Below are positions 25,157 through 33,377 of a DNA stretch of 64,000 bases, in pieces. The DNA comes from Lachnospiraceae bacterium (GTDB lineage: Bacteria; Bacillota; Clostridia; Lachnospirales; Lachnospiraceae), in assembly GCA_022510565.1 (NCBI GenBank), contig JAFLTE010000007.1:62001-126000 (forward strand), written 5' to 3'. The notes beneath the pieces are model-generated. The model was not told where the DNA came from, did not search any database, and saw nothing but the letters and a program-made list of their open reading frames with translations. How positions within the stretch are numbered: the first letter of the stretch is position 1; every line of letters begins with the position of its first letter. Made by a program: the position numbers and the translations under genes.

Positions 25157-26014
25157 ATGAATGTTGAGAAATTTTATGAAACACTTGATTCTTATTTTAC
25201 AAAACAGCAGATTGATAAAGTCGATCCTTTTCTTGTGTCTTCTTTAGAGCAGGCGAAGGCAGAGGAAGATTACGGCGCTTATATTTCTATCTGTAATGAG
25301 ATGATTGGCTTTTACCGCAGCGTTTCCGCTTTTGAAAAGGCATATATTGCTGCGGAGGACGTACTTCTTCTTATGGAAGAATTAAATATGGAAAACACCG
25401 AGCATTTTGCAACGACACTCTTAAATGCTGCGACCGCATACCGTGCGGCGGGTGATTATTCCACTGCACTTCGCTATTATAAACAGGCGCTTCAGATTTA
25501 TGACGGCATTTTGTCACCACAGGATTACCGTTACGCGGGATTGTACAACAATATGAGCATCTTGCTTGAAAAGATGGATGAAAACGAGGAGGCTATCTCT
25601 TATGCAAATCAAGCATTATCCATTATAGAAACGCTTGAGGGCAGTGAGACGGAGACGGCGACCACCATGACTAATCTTGCTTTGCTCTACTTTAAGGTGG
25701 ATCGGTTTAACCAGGCAAAAGAACTGCTGGAGAAAGCGTTGTCCTTGTTTGAGCAGAACGACGGTCATGCAAATGAACATTACAGCGGCGCACTGGCGGG
25801 CGTGGCAGAGGCGTGGTATCGCATGGGTGATTATGCCAAATCACTGGAATACTACGAGAAAGCGTTAGCTGAAATCAAGTACCACTATGGAGAGAATATG
25901 AGTTATGCCCTTCTTTGTGAGAACTGTGCTGCGGTCTGTAAGAAAATGGGAGACGACGAGAAACGGGAGACTTATTTGAAACGAGGCAAAGAAGTTCGCG
26001 AGAGAATTCATTGA
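25157..26014 (+). CDS. Tetratricopeptide-repeat protein
   Basis: 285 residues. At least five TPR units are visible from about residue 85 onward: LLNAATAYRAAGDYSTALRY, GLYNNMSILLEKMDENEEA, TNLALLYFKVDRFNQAKELL, ALAGVAEAWYRMGDYAKSLEY and LCENCAAVCKKMGDDEKRET. No signal peptide, so a cytosolic scaffold. It ends 10 bp before the DUF4037 gene. In other clostridia TPR and DUF4037 modules occur together, suggesting the two proteins act as a unit. Confidence 0.88.
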   Translation: MNVEKFYETLDSYFTKQQIDKVDPFLVSSLEQAKAEEDYGAYISICNEMIGFYRSVSAFEKAYIAAEDVLLLMEELNMENTEHFATTLLNAATAYRAAGDYSTALRYYKQALQIYDGILSPQDYRYAGLYNNMSILLEKMDENEEAISYANQALSIIETLEGSETETATTMTNLALLYFKVDRFNQAKELLEKALSLFEQNDGHANEHYSGALAGVAEAWYRMGDYAKSLEYYEKALAEIKYHYGENMSYALLCENCAAVCKKMGDDEKRETYLKRGKEVRERIH

Positions 26015-26024
26015 GGATATGAAT

Positions 26025-26966
26025 ATGAAGGGACTGGAACTGGCAGAAAAATATTATGAAACATACGGAAAAGCTATGATTGAAGAGCAGTTTGCGGATG
26101 TTGCAGACCAGACTGCTGTGGGGCTTGTAGGACAGGGATCGGAGTGTCTCGGATTTGACGATGAAATTTCGATGGACCATGACTATGGTCCTTCTTTTTG
26201 TATTTGGATGCCAAGGGATGTGTATGTGCAGTACGGTGCACGAATGCAGGCTGCATATGAAGCGCTTCCGCAGGAGTTTATGGGGTTCTCGGGGCGTATA
26301 ATCGAAGAACAGGGGCAGGGCAGAGTGGGCGTTCTGTGTCTGGAAGATTTTTACGCCGGAATATTGGGACGATATACGCCTCCTACTACCAATGAGGAGT
26401 GGCTGATGCTCAATGAGTCGGACTTGGCGACAGTTACAAACGGTAAAGTGTTTGAGGACAGGTTGGGAAGATTCAGTGAAATCCGCAGTATACTGTTACA
26501 ATATTATCCTCGGGAAGTATGGTTAAGACGGCTTGTGCAGAGTATGGCTAGGGCAGCGCAGTCGGGACAGTATAATTATGCCCGCGCTATGAAGCGGGGT
26601 GAGCGGATTGCGGCGGAAATGGCTCTGACGGAATTTATCAGAGAGAGTATGCAGACAGTCTATCTTTTGAATAGAAAATATGCCCCTTATGACAAGTGGA
26701 TGCGCAGAGGAATGGAAGAGCTGTCAGTATGCTCGGAGATAGGAGATATGCTGGACTTGCTTTATACAATACCGGAGCCTGAGACGGCGTGGGAGGGTGT
26801 TCAACCCCATGACTATATATACAATTTGAACACGAATGACGGAAGAATCCTTATCATAGAAGCAGTGTGCAATATTATTGTGCAGGAATTGAATAAGCAG
26901 GGGCTGTCCGACAGACAGGATAATTTCTTACAGAATCATCTTCAGGCGGTGTTAGGTAAGATTTGA
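26025..26966 (+). CDS. DUF4037 nucleotidyltransferase-like protein
   Basis: 313 residues from ATG 26025 (GAGGAT 8 nt upstream; ATG 26019 is too close to it). The pattern GQGSECLGFDDEISMDHDYG resembles a nucleotidyltransferase active site (GS followed by an acidic pair around DHD). The rest is helical, with RLVQSMARAAQSGQYNYARAMKRG. DUF4037 proteins have unknown substrates. Organised with the upstream TPR gene. Confidence 0.8.
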   Translation: MKGLELAEKYYETYGKAMIEEQFADVADQTAVGLVGQGSECLGFDDEISMDHDYGPSFCIWMPRDVYVQYGARMQAAYEALPQEFMGFSGRIIEEQGQGRVGVLCLEDFYAGILGRYTPPTTNEEWLMLNESDLATVTNGKVFEDRLGRFSEIRSILLQYYPREVWLRRLVQSMARAAQSGQYNYARAMKRGERIAAEMALTEFIRESMQTVYLLNRKYAPYDKWMRRGMEELSVCSEIGDMLDLLYTIPEPETAWEGVQPHDYIYNLNTNDGRILIIEAVCNIIVQELNKQGLSDRQDNFLQNHLQAVLGKI

Positions 26967-26972
26967 GAGGAC

Positions 26973-27263
26973 ATGAGTAAGGCTTTTCTAATTTTATTCT
27001 ACATAGGGAATTCGGATTTGAAGAACTGGATAAATCGGAAGTTAACAATTGCAATTAGGAGAACTGAAAATTCTTATGAAAAAGAGTTTCCAACTTTTAA
27101 CCCGCAAGACTTCGATTTAAAGAACTGTTCTGTGATTTGGTTTGGTTCTTTGGGAGTTTTTTTGCTCACATCATGTGCAGCTTTTTGCGTTGATAGTATT
27201 TTTGTGATAATGCAGAGATATAATCGACCGAGATTGATTCGACTGATGAAAAATAAACGATAA
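26973..27263 (+). CDS. Unrecognised small protein with one membrane segment
   Basis: 96 residues, starting 6 bp after the DUF4037 stop; GAGAGGAC is a possible ribosome site. Contains one hydrophobic stretch (FGSLGVFLLTSCAAFCVDSIFVIM) and a basic end (RLIRLMKNKR). No family recognised. The segment NSDLKNWIN also appears as a short frame at about 52440 in another accessory stretch. It may be a gene relic. Confidence 0.35.
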   Translation: MSKAFLILFYIGNSDLKNWINRKLTIAIRRTENSYEKEFPTFNPQDFDLKNCSVIWFGSLGVFLLTSCAAFCVDSIFVIMQRYNRPRLIRLMKNKR

Positions 27264-27337
27264 ATTTGCAGAGGGTCTTGAATATTTATGGTTAAGATTT
27301 GCAATTGAAATCAAGATATATAGGAAGGATGTTAAAT

Positions 27338-27868
27338 ATGAAATATAGGATTACACTGAATGAAGAAGATTATGTGCGTGTTAGAATTTTTCATATGTAT
27401 CATTCAACGCTGGGAAAACGACAACTACATAGTGCTCGGACGATCATGATAAAGTTATCTGCAATCATTATTTTGATGTTATTAATCTCAGAAGCACAAC
27501 TTGATTATGTTGTGATCTATACAATTACTTGCTTCATTGCGTCTGTTGCCTTTTATTTTTATGCGCCAAAGAGGTTGGAGAAAAATATCCGAAGACAGGT
27601 CAGCATGACGAAGGAAGATGGGAAACTGCCATTCAGTGGGGATACGGAGATAGAGTTTCTGGAATCCATGATCGTGCAGAGGAGTGAACATAGTGAGTCT
27701 CATGTAAATTACAGGGATATTGAACGCTTTTATATTGAGCAAGAATATTTATATATCTATATAAATGCGGTACAAGCCTTTGTGATTCCTTGTCGCTGCC
27801 TTGGAGATGATAGGAAACGGGTGATTGACTATGTTATGGACAAAAGAAGCGGAACAATATCATACTAA
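27338..27868 (+). CDS. YcxB-like membrane protein
   Basis: 176 residues from ATG 27338, GGAAGGA upstream. Begins MKYRITLNEEDYVRV; two hydrophobic segments at about 30-70 (MIKLSAIIILMLLIS, VVIYTITCFIASVAFYF). The C-terminal part has the YcxB-type beta region (SESHVNYRDIERFYIEQEYLYIYIN, AFVIPCRCL). Function unknown. Confidence 0.7.
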   Translation: MKYRITLNEEDYVRVRIFHMYHSTLGKRQLHSARTIMIKLSAIIILMLLISEAQLDYVVIYTITCFIASVAFYFYAPKRLEKNIRRQVSMTKEDGKLPFSGDTEIEFLESMIVQRSEHSESHVNYRDIERFYIEQEYLYIYINAVQAFVIPCRCLGDDRKRVIDYVMDKRSGTISY

Positions 27869-27901
27869 GTAAAATTCTTAAAAGACTGTCACAAACGCTA
27901 C

Positions 27902-27930
27902 TTGAAACGTATGTTCGAGTGTGCTATGAT
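27902..27930 (+). promoter_or_regulatory. Strong SigA-type promoter immediately before the NusG-II gene
   Basis: TTGAAA (27902-27907), exactly 17 bp, TATGAT (27925-27930). The start codon ATG is at 27937, six bases after the -10 box, so the predicted transcript would begin at or within a few bases of the start codon. Confidence 0.65.
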
Positions 27931-27936
27931 AAAAAT

Positions 27937-28443
27937 ATGGAAAATCAGATATCTGAAAAGACGAAGCGGGATGTAATTCACGGAATAAAGAAAGCGGACA
28001 TTGTTCTGATTGTCGTATGTCTGGTTGCTGCGGCACTGCTCGGAGTATTCTTTGTGATACATCGGGAGACAGGCAGACAGGTACGTATCCTGCATGACGG
28101 GATTGAATTGAAGAAGATTGATTTATATTCCGCACAGACGGATTCTGAGATAGAGCCAGTCGCCGGATACTATTTAATTACTATAAGGGACGATGTTGTA
28201 GGTGTAGAATACTTTAGAGACAAGCCTGAACCCAAGCTTCCGGAAGGTACAAGCTATAATCTGATTTCGGTTGTAAATGGTACGGTTGTTATGGAAGCTG
28301 CTGATTGTAGGGATCAGATTTGTGTTCATCATAAGCCCGTATCGTCAAAGGGTGAGAGCATTATCTGTCTGCCGCACAGGATCGTGATTGAAGTTGACAG
28401 TGGTGAAAATACGGACGAGCCGTTAGACGGGGTAGTGAGATGA
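27937..28443 (+). CDS. NusG domain II-containing membrane protein
   Basis: 168 residues from ATG 27937. One membrane segment at about 22-42 (IVLIVVCLVAAALLGVFFV), then an extracytoplasmic NusG-II domain with YNLISVVNGTVVMEAADCRDQICVHHKPVSSKGESIICLPH, including the CxxxxC and final C of this family. No Shine-Dalgarno sequence is visible. Its stop overlaps the Gx transporter start (ATGA). In Firmicutes the pair is usually found together. Function unknown; perhaps linked to flavin or quinone precursor uptake. Confidence 0.88.
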   Translation: MENQISEKTKRDVIHGIKKADIVLIVVCLVAAALLGVFFVIHRETGRQVRILHDGIELKKIDLYSAQTDSEIEPVAGYYLITIRDDVVGVEYFRDKPEPKLPEGTSYNLISVVNGTVVMEAADCRDQICVHHKPVSSKGESIICLPHRIVIEVDSGENTDEPLDGVVR

Positions 28444-28931
28444 CGAAGAAGATTGCACAACTCGGATTATTCTTAGCTCTTGCACTGATTCTCGCTTATG
28501 TGGAGTTCTTAATTCCGCTTTCTTTCGGGATTCCGGGAATAAAACTGGGGTTGCCGAACCTGATTGTTGTTATTCTGTTGTATCGGAATAATACAAAAGA
28601 AGCCCTTCTTATCAACATTTTGCGCATTGTTCTTTCGGGCTTCCTTTTCAGCAATCTTTACACGATATTGTACGCGCTTGCGGGAGCTTTGTTTAGTTTT
28701 ATTGCGATGATGATTGGTCGGAGGATGCGCTGTTTTTCTGTAATCGGTGTCAGCGTTTTGGGTGGTGTGTTTCATAATATCGGGCAGATTATTGTTGCAA
28801 TGATAGTTGTGAATACAGTATATGTGGGCTATTACGTTCCGTTTCTCATTGTGGCGGGAACGGTGACGGGTGCGCTTCTTGGATTTGTTGCCATGGAGCT
28901 TATACTTTACTTAAACAGAGACACGAATTGA
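28440..28931 (+). CDS. Gx transporter family protein (heptaprenyl diphosphate synthase component I-like)
   Basis: 163 residues with about five membrane helices. N-terminal QLGLFLALALILAYVEFLIP, then GIPGIKLGLPNLIVVILLY, LRIVLSGFLFSNL and GVFHNIGQIIVA; the GxKLGLxN pattern marks the family. It resembles substrate-binding S components of ECF transporters; the name as a prenyl synthase subunit is historical. Coupled to the NusG-II gene and followed by ruvA. Confidence 0.85.
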   Translation: MTKKIAQLGLFLALALILAYVEFLIPLSFGIPGIKLGLPNLIVVILLYRNNTKEALLINILRIVLSGFLFSNLYTILYALAGALFSFIAMMIGRRMRCFSVIGVSVLGGVFHNIGQIIVAMIVVNTVYVGYYVPFLIVAGTVTGALLGFVAMELILYLNRDTN

Positions 28932-28945
28932 AACAGAGGATGATT

Positions 28946-29566
28946 ATGTACGCCTATTTAAAAGGAACTTTAGAGGAAATTACAGAGGATAATATCGTTG
29001 TGGAAGTGGGAAACATCGGCTATAATGTGAAGGTATCCACAACCACAGCGGATTTGCTGCCTCCGCTTGGCGGAGAGGTGAAGATATATACATACACGCT
29101 GGTGCGGGAGGATACTTTTTCACTGTATGGTTTTCTTACAAGAGACGATTTGGAAGTCTTCAAGAAGCTGATTACGGTGAACGGTATCGGACCCAAGGGT
29201 GGGCTTGCGATTCTGTCCGTTATGAGTGCAGACGCGCTTCGTTTTGCTATTATGGCAGGAGACGCGAAATCCATCGCCAAGGCCCCCGGTATCGGTAATA
29301 AGACAGCAGAGCGCGTGATTCTTGATCTACGGGACAAGATATCGCTGGAAGATACCTTAAGAGGGTTGGGAGAGCCGGTTGGTGTGACGAACGCAGTAGC
29401 AGGTACTGCAAATCTTGATAATGCGATGAAGAAAGAGGCCATTGAAGCCCTTGTAGCGCTTGGGTATTCTGCCTCCGATGCCACTGCAGCCGTGAAGAAG
29501 GTGGAAGTGACGGAAGAGACCACGGTGGAGAGCATCTTGAAGATGGCATTGAAATATATGTTTTAG
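28946..29566 (+). CDS. ruvA: Holliday junction branch migration protein RuvA
   Basis: 206 residues from ATG 28946 (AGAGG upstream; the usual MYAYLKGTL start). OB-fold N-terminus, then helix-hairpin-helix motifs LITVNGIGPKGGLAIL and KAPGIGNKTAERVILDLRDK, and a C-terminal UBA-like domain (EAIEALVALGYSASDA). Binds Holliday junctions and loads RuvB, encoded 77 bp downstream. Confidence 0.96.
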   Translation: MYAYLKGTLEEITEDNIVVEVGNIGYNVKVSTTTADLLPPLGGEVKIYTYTLVREDTFSLYGFLTRDDLEVFKKLITVNGIGPKGGLAILSVMSADALRFAIMAGDAKSIAKAPGIGNKTAERVILDLRDKISLEDTLRGLGEPVGVTNAVAGTANLDNAMKKEAIEALVALGYSASDATAAVKKVEVTEETTVESILKMALKYMF

Positions 29567-29643
29567 ATGAAATGTTGTTTCTATGTTTCGGATTCAAATT
29601 TATATCTTGAATTAAAATTTTCGATAACAAGGTACACGCAAAT

Positions 29644-30636
29644 ATGGGCAACAGAATGATTGAGACGAATTTAATAGAGGAGGATATCAAGATTGAGGGT
29701 TCTCTACGTCCTCAGACATTGGATGACTATATTGGTCAATCTAAAGTGAAGGAGAATCTGAAAATCTATATTGAAGCCGCAAAACAGCGCCATGATGCGC
29801 TGGATCATGTGCTTTTTTACGGACCGCCCGGACTTGGCAAGACTACATTGGCAGGCATTATTGCGAATGAGATGGGCGTGCATATGAAAGTGACCAGCGG
29901 ACCTGCAATCGAGAAACCCGGTGAAATGGCAGCAATCCTCAATAATCTTCAGGAAGGAGATTTACTGTTCGTGGATGAGATTCACAGACTGAATCGACAG
30001 GTGGAAGAGGTGTTGTATCCCGCCATGGAGGATTATGCCATAGATATTATGATTGGCAAGGGTGCTACGGCGCGCTCCATTCGGCTGGATCTACCGCATT
30101 TCACATTGGTGGGCGCAACCACGAGGGCAGGGCTTCTGACGGCACCGCTGCGTGACAGATTCGGAGTGATTCATCGCCTGGAATTTTATTCTGTGGAAGA
30201 GCTGAAATTAATTATACAGCATTCTGCAGTGATTCTCGGTGTACAGATTGATGAAGAAGGCGCCATGGAGCTGGCAAGGAGGAGTCGTGGAACGCCGCGG
30301 CTTGCGAATCGTATGCTTAAGAGAGTGCGTGATTTTGCACAGGTTAAGTATGACGGAGTCATCACGAAGGATGTTGCCAACATCGCACTTGATTTGATGG
30401 ATGTAGACAAGATGGGATTAGACCATATAGACAGGAATATTCTGTGTACTCTGATTGAGAAATTTAAGGGCGGTCCCGTGGGACTTGATACACTGGCGGC
30501 TGCCATCGGTGAAGATGCCGGAACAATAGAAGATGTCTATGAGCCGTATCTGATTAAGAACGGATTCCTAAACAGAACGCCCCGCGGCAGAGTCGTCACG
30601 GAGCGTGCTTATCATCATTTCGGAATATTAGAATAA
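29644..30636 (+). CDS. ruvB: Holliday junction helicase RuvB
   Basis: 330 residues. [20 protein letters not shown], Walker [12 protein letters not shown], Walker [11 protein letters not shown], sensor 1 GATTRAG, arginine finger LRDRFG, and the winged helix at the end ([16 protein letters not shown]). AAA+ motor that drives branch migration with RuvA. The ribosome site is weak (AAGG). Confidence 0.96.
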   Translation: MGNRMIETNLIEEDIKIEGSLRPQTLDDYIGQSKVKENLKIYIEAAKQRHDALDHVLFYGPPGLGKTTLAGIIANEMGVHMKVTSGPAIEKPGEMAAILNNLQEGDLLFVDEIHRLNRQVEEVLYPAMEDYAIDIMIGKGATARSIRLDLPHFTLVGATTRAGLLTAPLRDRFGVIHRLEFYSVEELKLIIQHSAVILGVQIDEEGAMELARRSRGTPRLANRMLKRVRDFAQVKYDGVITKDVANIALDLMDVDKMGLDHIDRNILCTLIEKFKGGPVGLDTLAAAIGEDAGTIEDVYEPYLIKNGFLNRTPRGRVVTERAYHHFGILE

Positions 30637-30673
30637 TAGATGTTTCTGCACGAGTTTGCAAAGCAAATCTCGC

Positions 30674-30697
30674 AAACGAACTTGTTCGTTTTTTTAA
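30674..30697. terminator. Terminator between ruvB and the convergent coiled-coil gene
   Basis: AAACGAAC-TT-GTTCGTTT, perfect 8-bp stem followed by more Ts and preceded by As, so it can work in both directions. Confidence 0.75.
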
Positions 30698-31602
30698 ACT
30701 GTTACATTTACACTGGCGCCCGCAACCTCAACCGAAGCTTGGGCTGCTGTTTCCACGGGAATATCAACACCGCCGATTTCCAATGATATACCGGATATGT
30801 TGCCGTAAGAATGATCGGAATCGTTGGAAGTGTTGGAAGATGAACTTCCTGCGGATTCCTTTTCTTTGGCAAGTTTATTGAAGAGGGCTTTTAGATACTC
30901 CATATCGGCCTTCATGATATCGCGCATCTCTTCGGAACGGTGCTTTTTCTTAAGCTGCTCCAAATCAGCAGGATCCATCTGCATCTTGCTTCCTTGAACG
31001 AACTCCTCCATGAGTTTTTCCGTCTCTTTCATGGCTTCTTCCAGTTCGTCTTCGATTTTTTCCATTTCTTCCTGAAGCTGCTGTACGAGTTCTTTCATTT
31101 CCTCTTGAGTCATACCGGTGGTATCGAGGATTTCTTCTTCCCGGGCCTCCTGATTTTTCTGCATTTCTTCAATATCCATTTTGTCATTGCGCCCGGTTTT
31201 CTCGATATATTCTTCTTCCTCAAGATTCTTCATACGTTTCTTAGCAACTCTGGCAATTTTCTCGGCATGCACAAGGGCATTATGTATTTCCGAATAATCA
31301 TAATCACCGCTAATTAACTTCATTCGCAGATCTGCAATCTGAAATTTAGCCTTGGTAACAATCTGTTTGGCATTGGCGGATGTTTTAGTACGCAGAATCT
31401 GATTGGACAGGCGCTTAAAATTATACTGCAGTTTCTTATTCTTTTTTTGGCTTGTTTTCGAAGTTTTCTTGCTCTTGGAAGCTCTGGTCTGGGAAGTGGA
31501 GACGGTCATTGTACCGGCAGAAGAGCCGTCCCTGTTATAAAGTTCAACTTTTATGTATCCGTCGCTGGAACCGGTAATTTTTCCAACCTTCAAACCACCC
31601 AT
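30694..31602 (-). CDS. Coiled-coil protein of unknown function
   Basis: 302 residues from ATG 31602 (AAAGGA upstream; longer starts at 31614 and 31635 are possible). A Ser/Thr/Lys-rich stretch at about 30-65 precedes a basic helical part and then an acidic coiled coil at about 120-240 (MTQEEMKELVQQLQEEMEKIEDELEEAMKE). A low-complexity Ser/Asn linker and a short beta-like end (ISLEIGGVDIPVE, ASVEVAGASVNVTV) follow. No membrane segment or known domain. It is typical of uncharacterised Lachnospiraceae proteins. Confidence 0.75.
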   Translation of the reverse strand: MGGLKVGKITGSSDGYIKVELYNRDGSSAGTMTVSTSQTRASKSKKTSKTSQKKNKKLQYNFKRLSNQILRTKTSANAKQIVTKAKFQIADLRMKLISGDYDYSEIHNALVHAEKIARVAKKRMKNLEEEEYIEKTGRNDKMDIEEMQKNQEAREEEILDTTGMTQEEMKELVQQLQEEMEKIEDELEEAMKETEKLMEEFVQGSKMQMDPADLEQLKKKHRSEEMRDIMKADMEYLKALFNKLAKEKESAGSSSSNTSNDSDHSYGNISGISLEIGGVDIPVETAAQASVEVAGASVNVTV

Positions 31603-31635
31603 ATTGTTTACCATTCCTTTCCGCCGTACGGACAA

Positions 31636-31987
31636 TACTTACATGATTGTCGTCGACACTATTTACAAATATGATGATAGGATTGGATTTCCGTAGGGAT
31701 GTTCAGCAGATTACAGTAATCCTGCATATGAAAAAAGACCTTATAGAGAGTCCTGTCCATGAACATAAGCGGGAAATCCTTTTCCCATTTCTATAAGTTA
31801 GTATGATTTATGAAATGCATTGTGCCTATAGCCAAATCACAGTGACACATGCATATGTTATTTGACATATATATCGGATTATATACAGTTTTAGTTAATA
31901 TGTGTTATACTATATTTAAAGCCATTTTCATGTCAAAAATCAGGCGTTTTATGTCATATACAACAATACATATTAAGAGGGATTTAT
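31636..31987. other. Intergenic region upstream of the radical-SAM relic
   Basis: No gene seen. The right part is AT-rich with a candidate promoter: TTGACA (31862-31867), 16 bp, TACAGT (31884-31889). A second -10-like TATACT lies at 31906. Read outward it may also hold the promoter of the minus-strand coiled-coil gene. Confidence 0.45.
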
Positions 31988-32829
31988 ATGGAAAATAAGG
32001 ACTTTCAATTGGGCGCGTATTTGACAAACGGTGTTGAGAAAATTGTAAAAAGTGCAATCCGTGCGACGTTGACGGACCCTAGGGAGAGCTCTTTTATGGC
32101 AAAATTTGCCCTTGCAAGCAAAGAAGCTGCTCACAAACGTGCTAAGGCAGAAAAGAACGGAGAAAACATCCCGCCTTTTCTGATTGCCAGCATCACAAGT
32201 AACAGTTTGATAAAAGGCGAAATCTTCTGCCTGTGATTAGTATTGAAGGCCGACAGGAAAAGACGGACGAACGGCGCGGAACCGGTATTTACGCAAGCCT
32301 CAAGAAGGTTATGGAGCGTATTCAGAAGAATCATCTGATATACGGAGCCTCTGTTACGGCAACGACAGCCAATTTGCAGGAGATTACAAGTGCAGAGTTT
32401 CTTGACGAACTTCGGAATAACGGCTGTAAAGCGGTAATTTATGTGGAATTTGTGCCTGTCACGGAGGAGAGTCGAGAACTTGCGCCGGGCGATGAGGAGA
32501 GAGAATATTTGAGAGAGAGGCTGTCGGTTATACGTGAGGAATACCCTGACATGGTGTTTATTTCATTTCCCGGAGATGAGAAGACATCGGGCGGATGTTT
32601 GGCTGCAGGACGTGGTTTTTTCCACATTAATTCCCATGGCGGTGCGGAACCGTGCCCGTTCTCCCCTTACTCGGATATCAATGTTAAAGAAACGTCATTG
32701 AAAGAGGCACTACACTCACCATTGTTTACTGCATTGCAGGAACAGGATATCTTGATGGAAGAACACAGCGGTGGCTGCGTCCTATTCGAACGGCGTTCGG
32801 ACGTGGAGGAGATATTAAAAAGGGGTTGA
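31988..32829 (+). pseudogene. Radical SAM/SPASM-type protein, internal deletion removing the catalytic CxxxCxxC
   Basis: From ATG 31988 (AGAGGG upstream) the frame encodes a family N-terminus: GAYLTNGVEKIVKSAIRAT, then FLIASITSN, after which such proteins normally continue with the CxxxCxxC cluster motif. Instead it runs into LIKGEIFCL and stops at 32235. The rest of the protein resumes in another frame at about 32206 (FDKRRNLLPVISIEGRQEK) and runs to 32829, with a C-terminal cysteine region (GGCLAAGRGFFHI, PCPFSPYSD). About 100 codons appear deleted at 32203-32206 and the frame is shifted. The enzyme cannot be functional. The family role is unknown. Confidence 0.82.
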
Positions 32830-32910
32830 AATTCTGCCTTAAGCTATATATAATAAGGCTGTATTACATATTTGTGTTGGGTGGCGTATTTAGTATTGGA
32901 GGAACGCTCT

Positions 32911-33318
32911 ATGTCAACGAAAACAGATACAGAAGTTATCATTGCCGGTAAGGTATTTACTTTAAGCGGCTACGAAAGTGAAGAGTATTTACAGAAGGTT
33001 GCCTCTTACATTAACAATAAAGTGGCGGAATATAATAAGGTTGACAGCTTTAAGAGACAGTCCCTTGACACCCAGAATGTTTTGTTGCAGCTCAACATAG
33101 CAGACGATTACTTTAAGGCGAAGAATCAAATCAGTCTTCTGGAAGAAGAGATTCAGAACAAAGAGAAGGAAATGTACGACTTAAAGCATGAGCTGATTGC
33201 CGCACAGATTAAGTTGGAGAATACGGAGAAGACAGTTCAGACGCTTCAAGCCGAAGCGAATGAGAATGCCAAGAAAATCGTCCGCATGGAAACAGAGTTG
33301 AAAGAACTGAAAAAGTAG
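32911..33318 (+). CDS. zapA: Cell division protein ZapA
   Basis: 135 residues from ATG 32911 (TTGGAGGAA upstream). N-terminal ZapA domain (DTEVIIAGKVFTLSGYESEEYLQKVASYINNKV) followed by a long coiled coil at about 65-135. ZapA binds FtsZ and bundles filaments at the division site. It ends at a strong terminator. Confidence 0.9.
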   Translation: MSTKTDTEVIIAGKVFTLSGYESEEYLQKVASYINNKVAEYNKVDSFKRQSLDTQNVLLQLNIADDYFKAKNQISLLEEEIQNKEKEMYDLKHELIAAQIKLENTEKTVQTLQAEANENAKKIVRMETELKELKK

Positions 33319-33330
33319 AATCGGAACCAT

Positions 33331-33360
33331 AGCCCTGTCAGAGAAATCTACAGGGCTTTT
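33331..33360 (+). terminator. Terminator of zapA
   Basis: AGCCCTGT (33331-33338), 11-nt loop, ACAGGGCT (33350-33357), then TTTT. It sits 18 bp before the next ORF start. Confidence 0.75.
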
Positions 33361-33377
33361 CAAGTAATGGAAAGATT

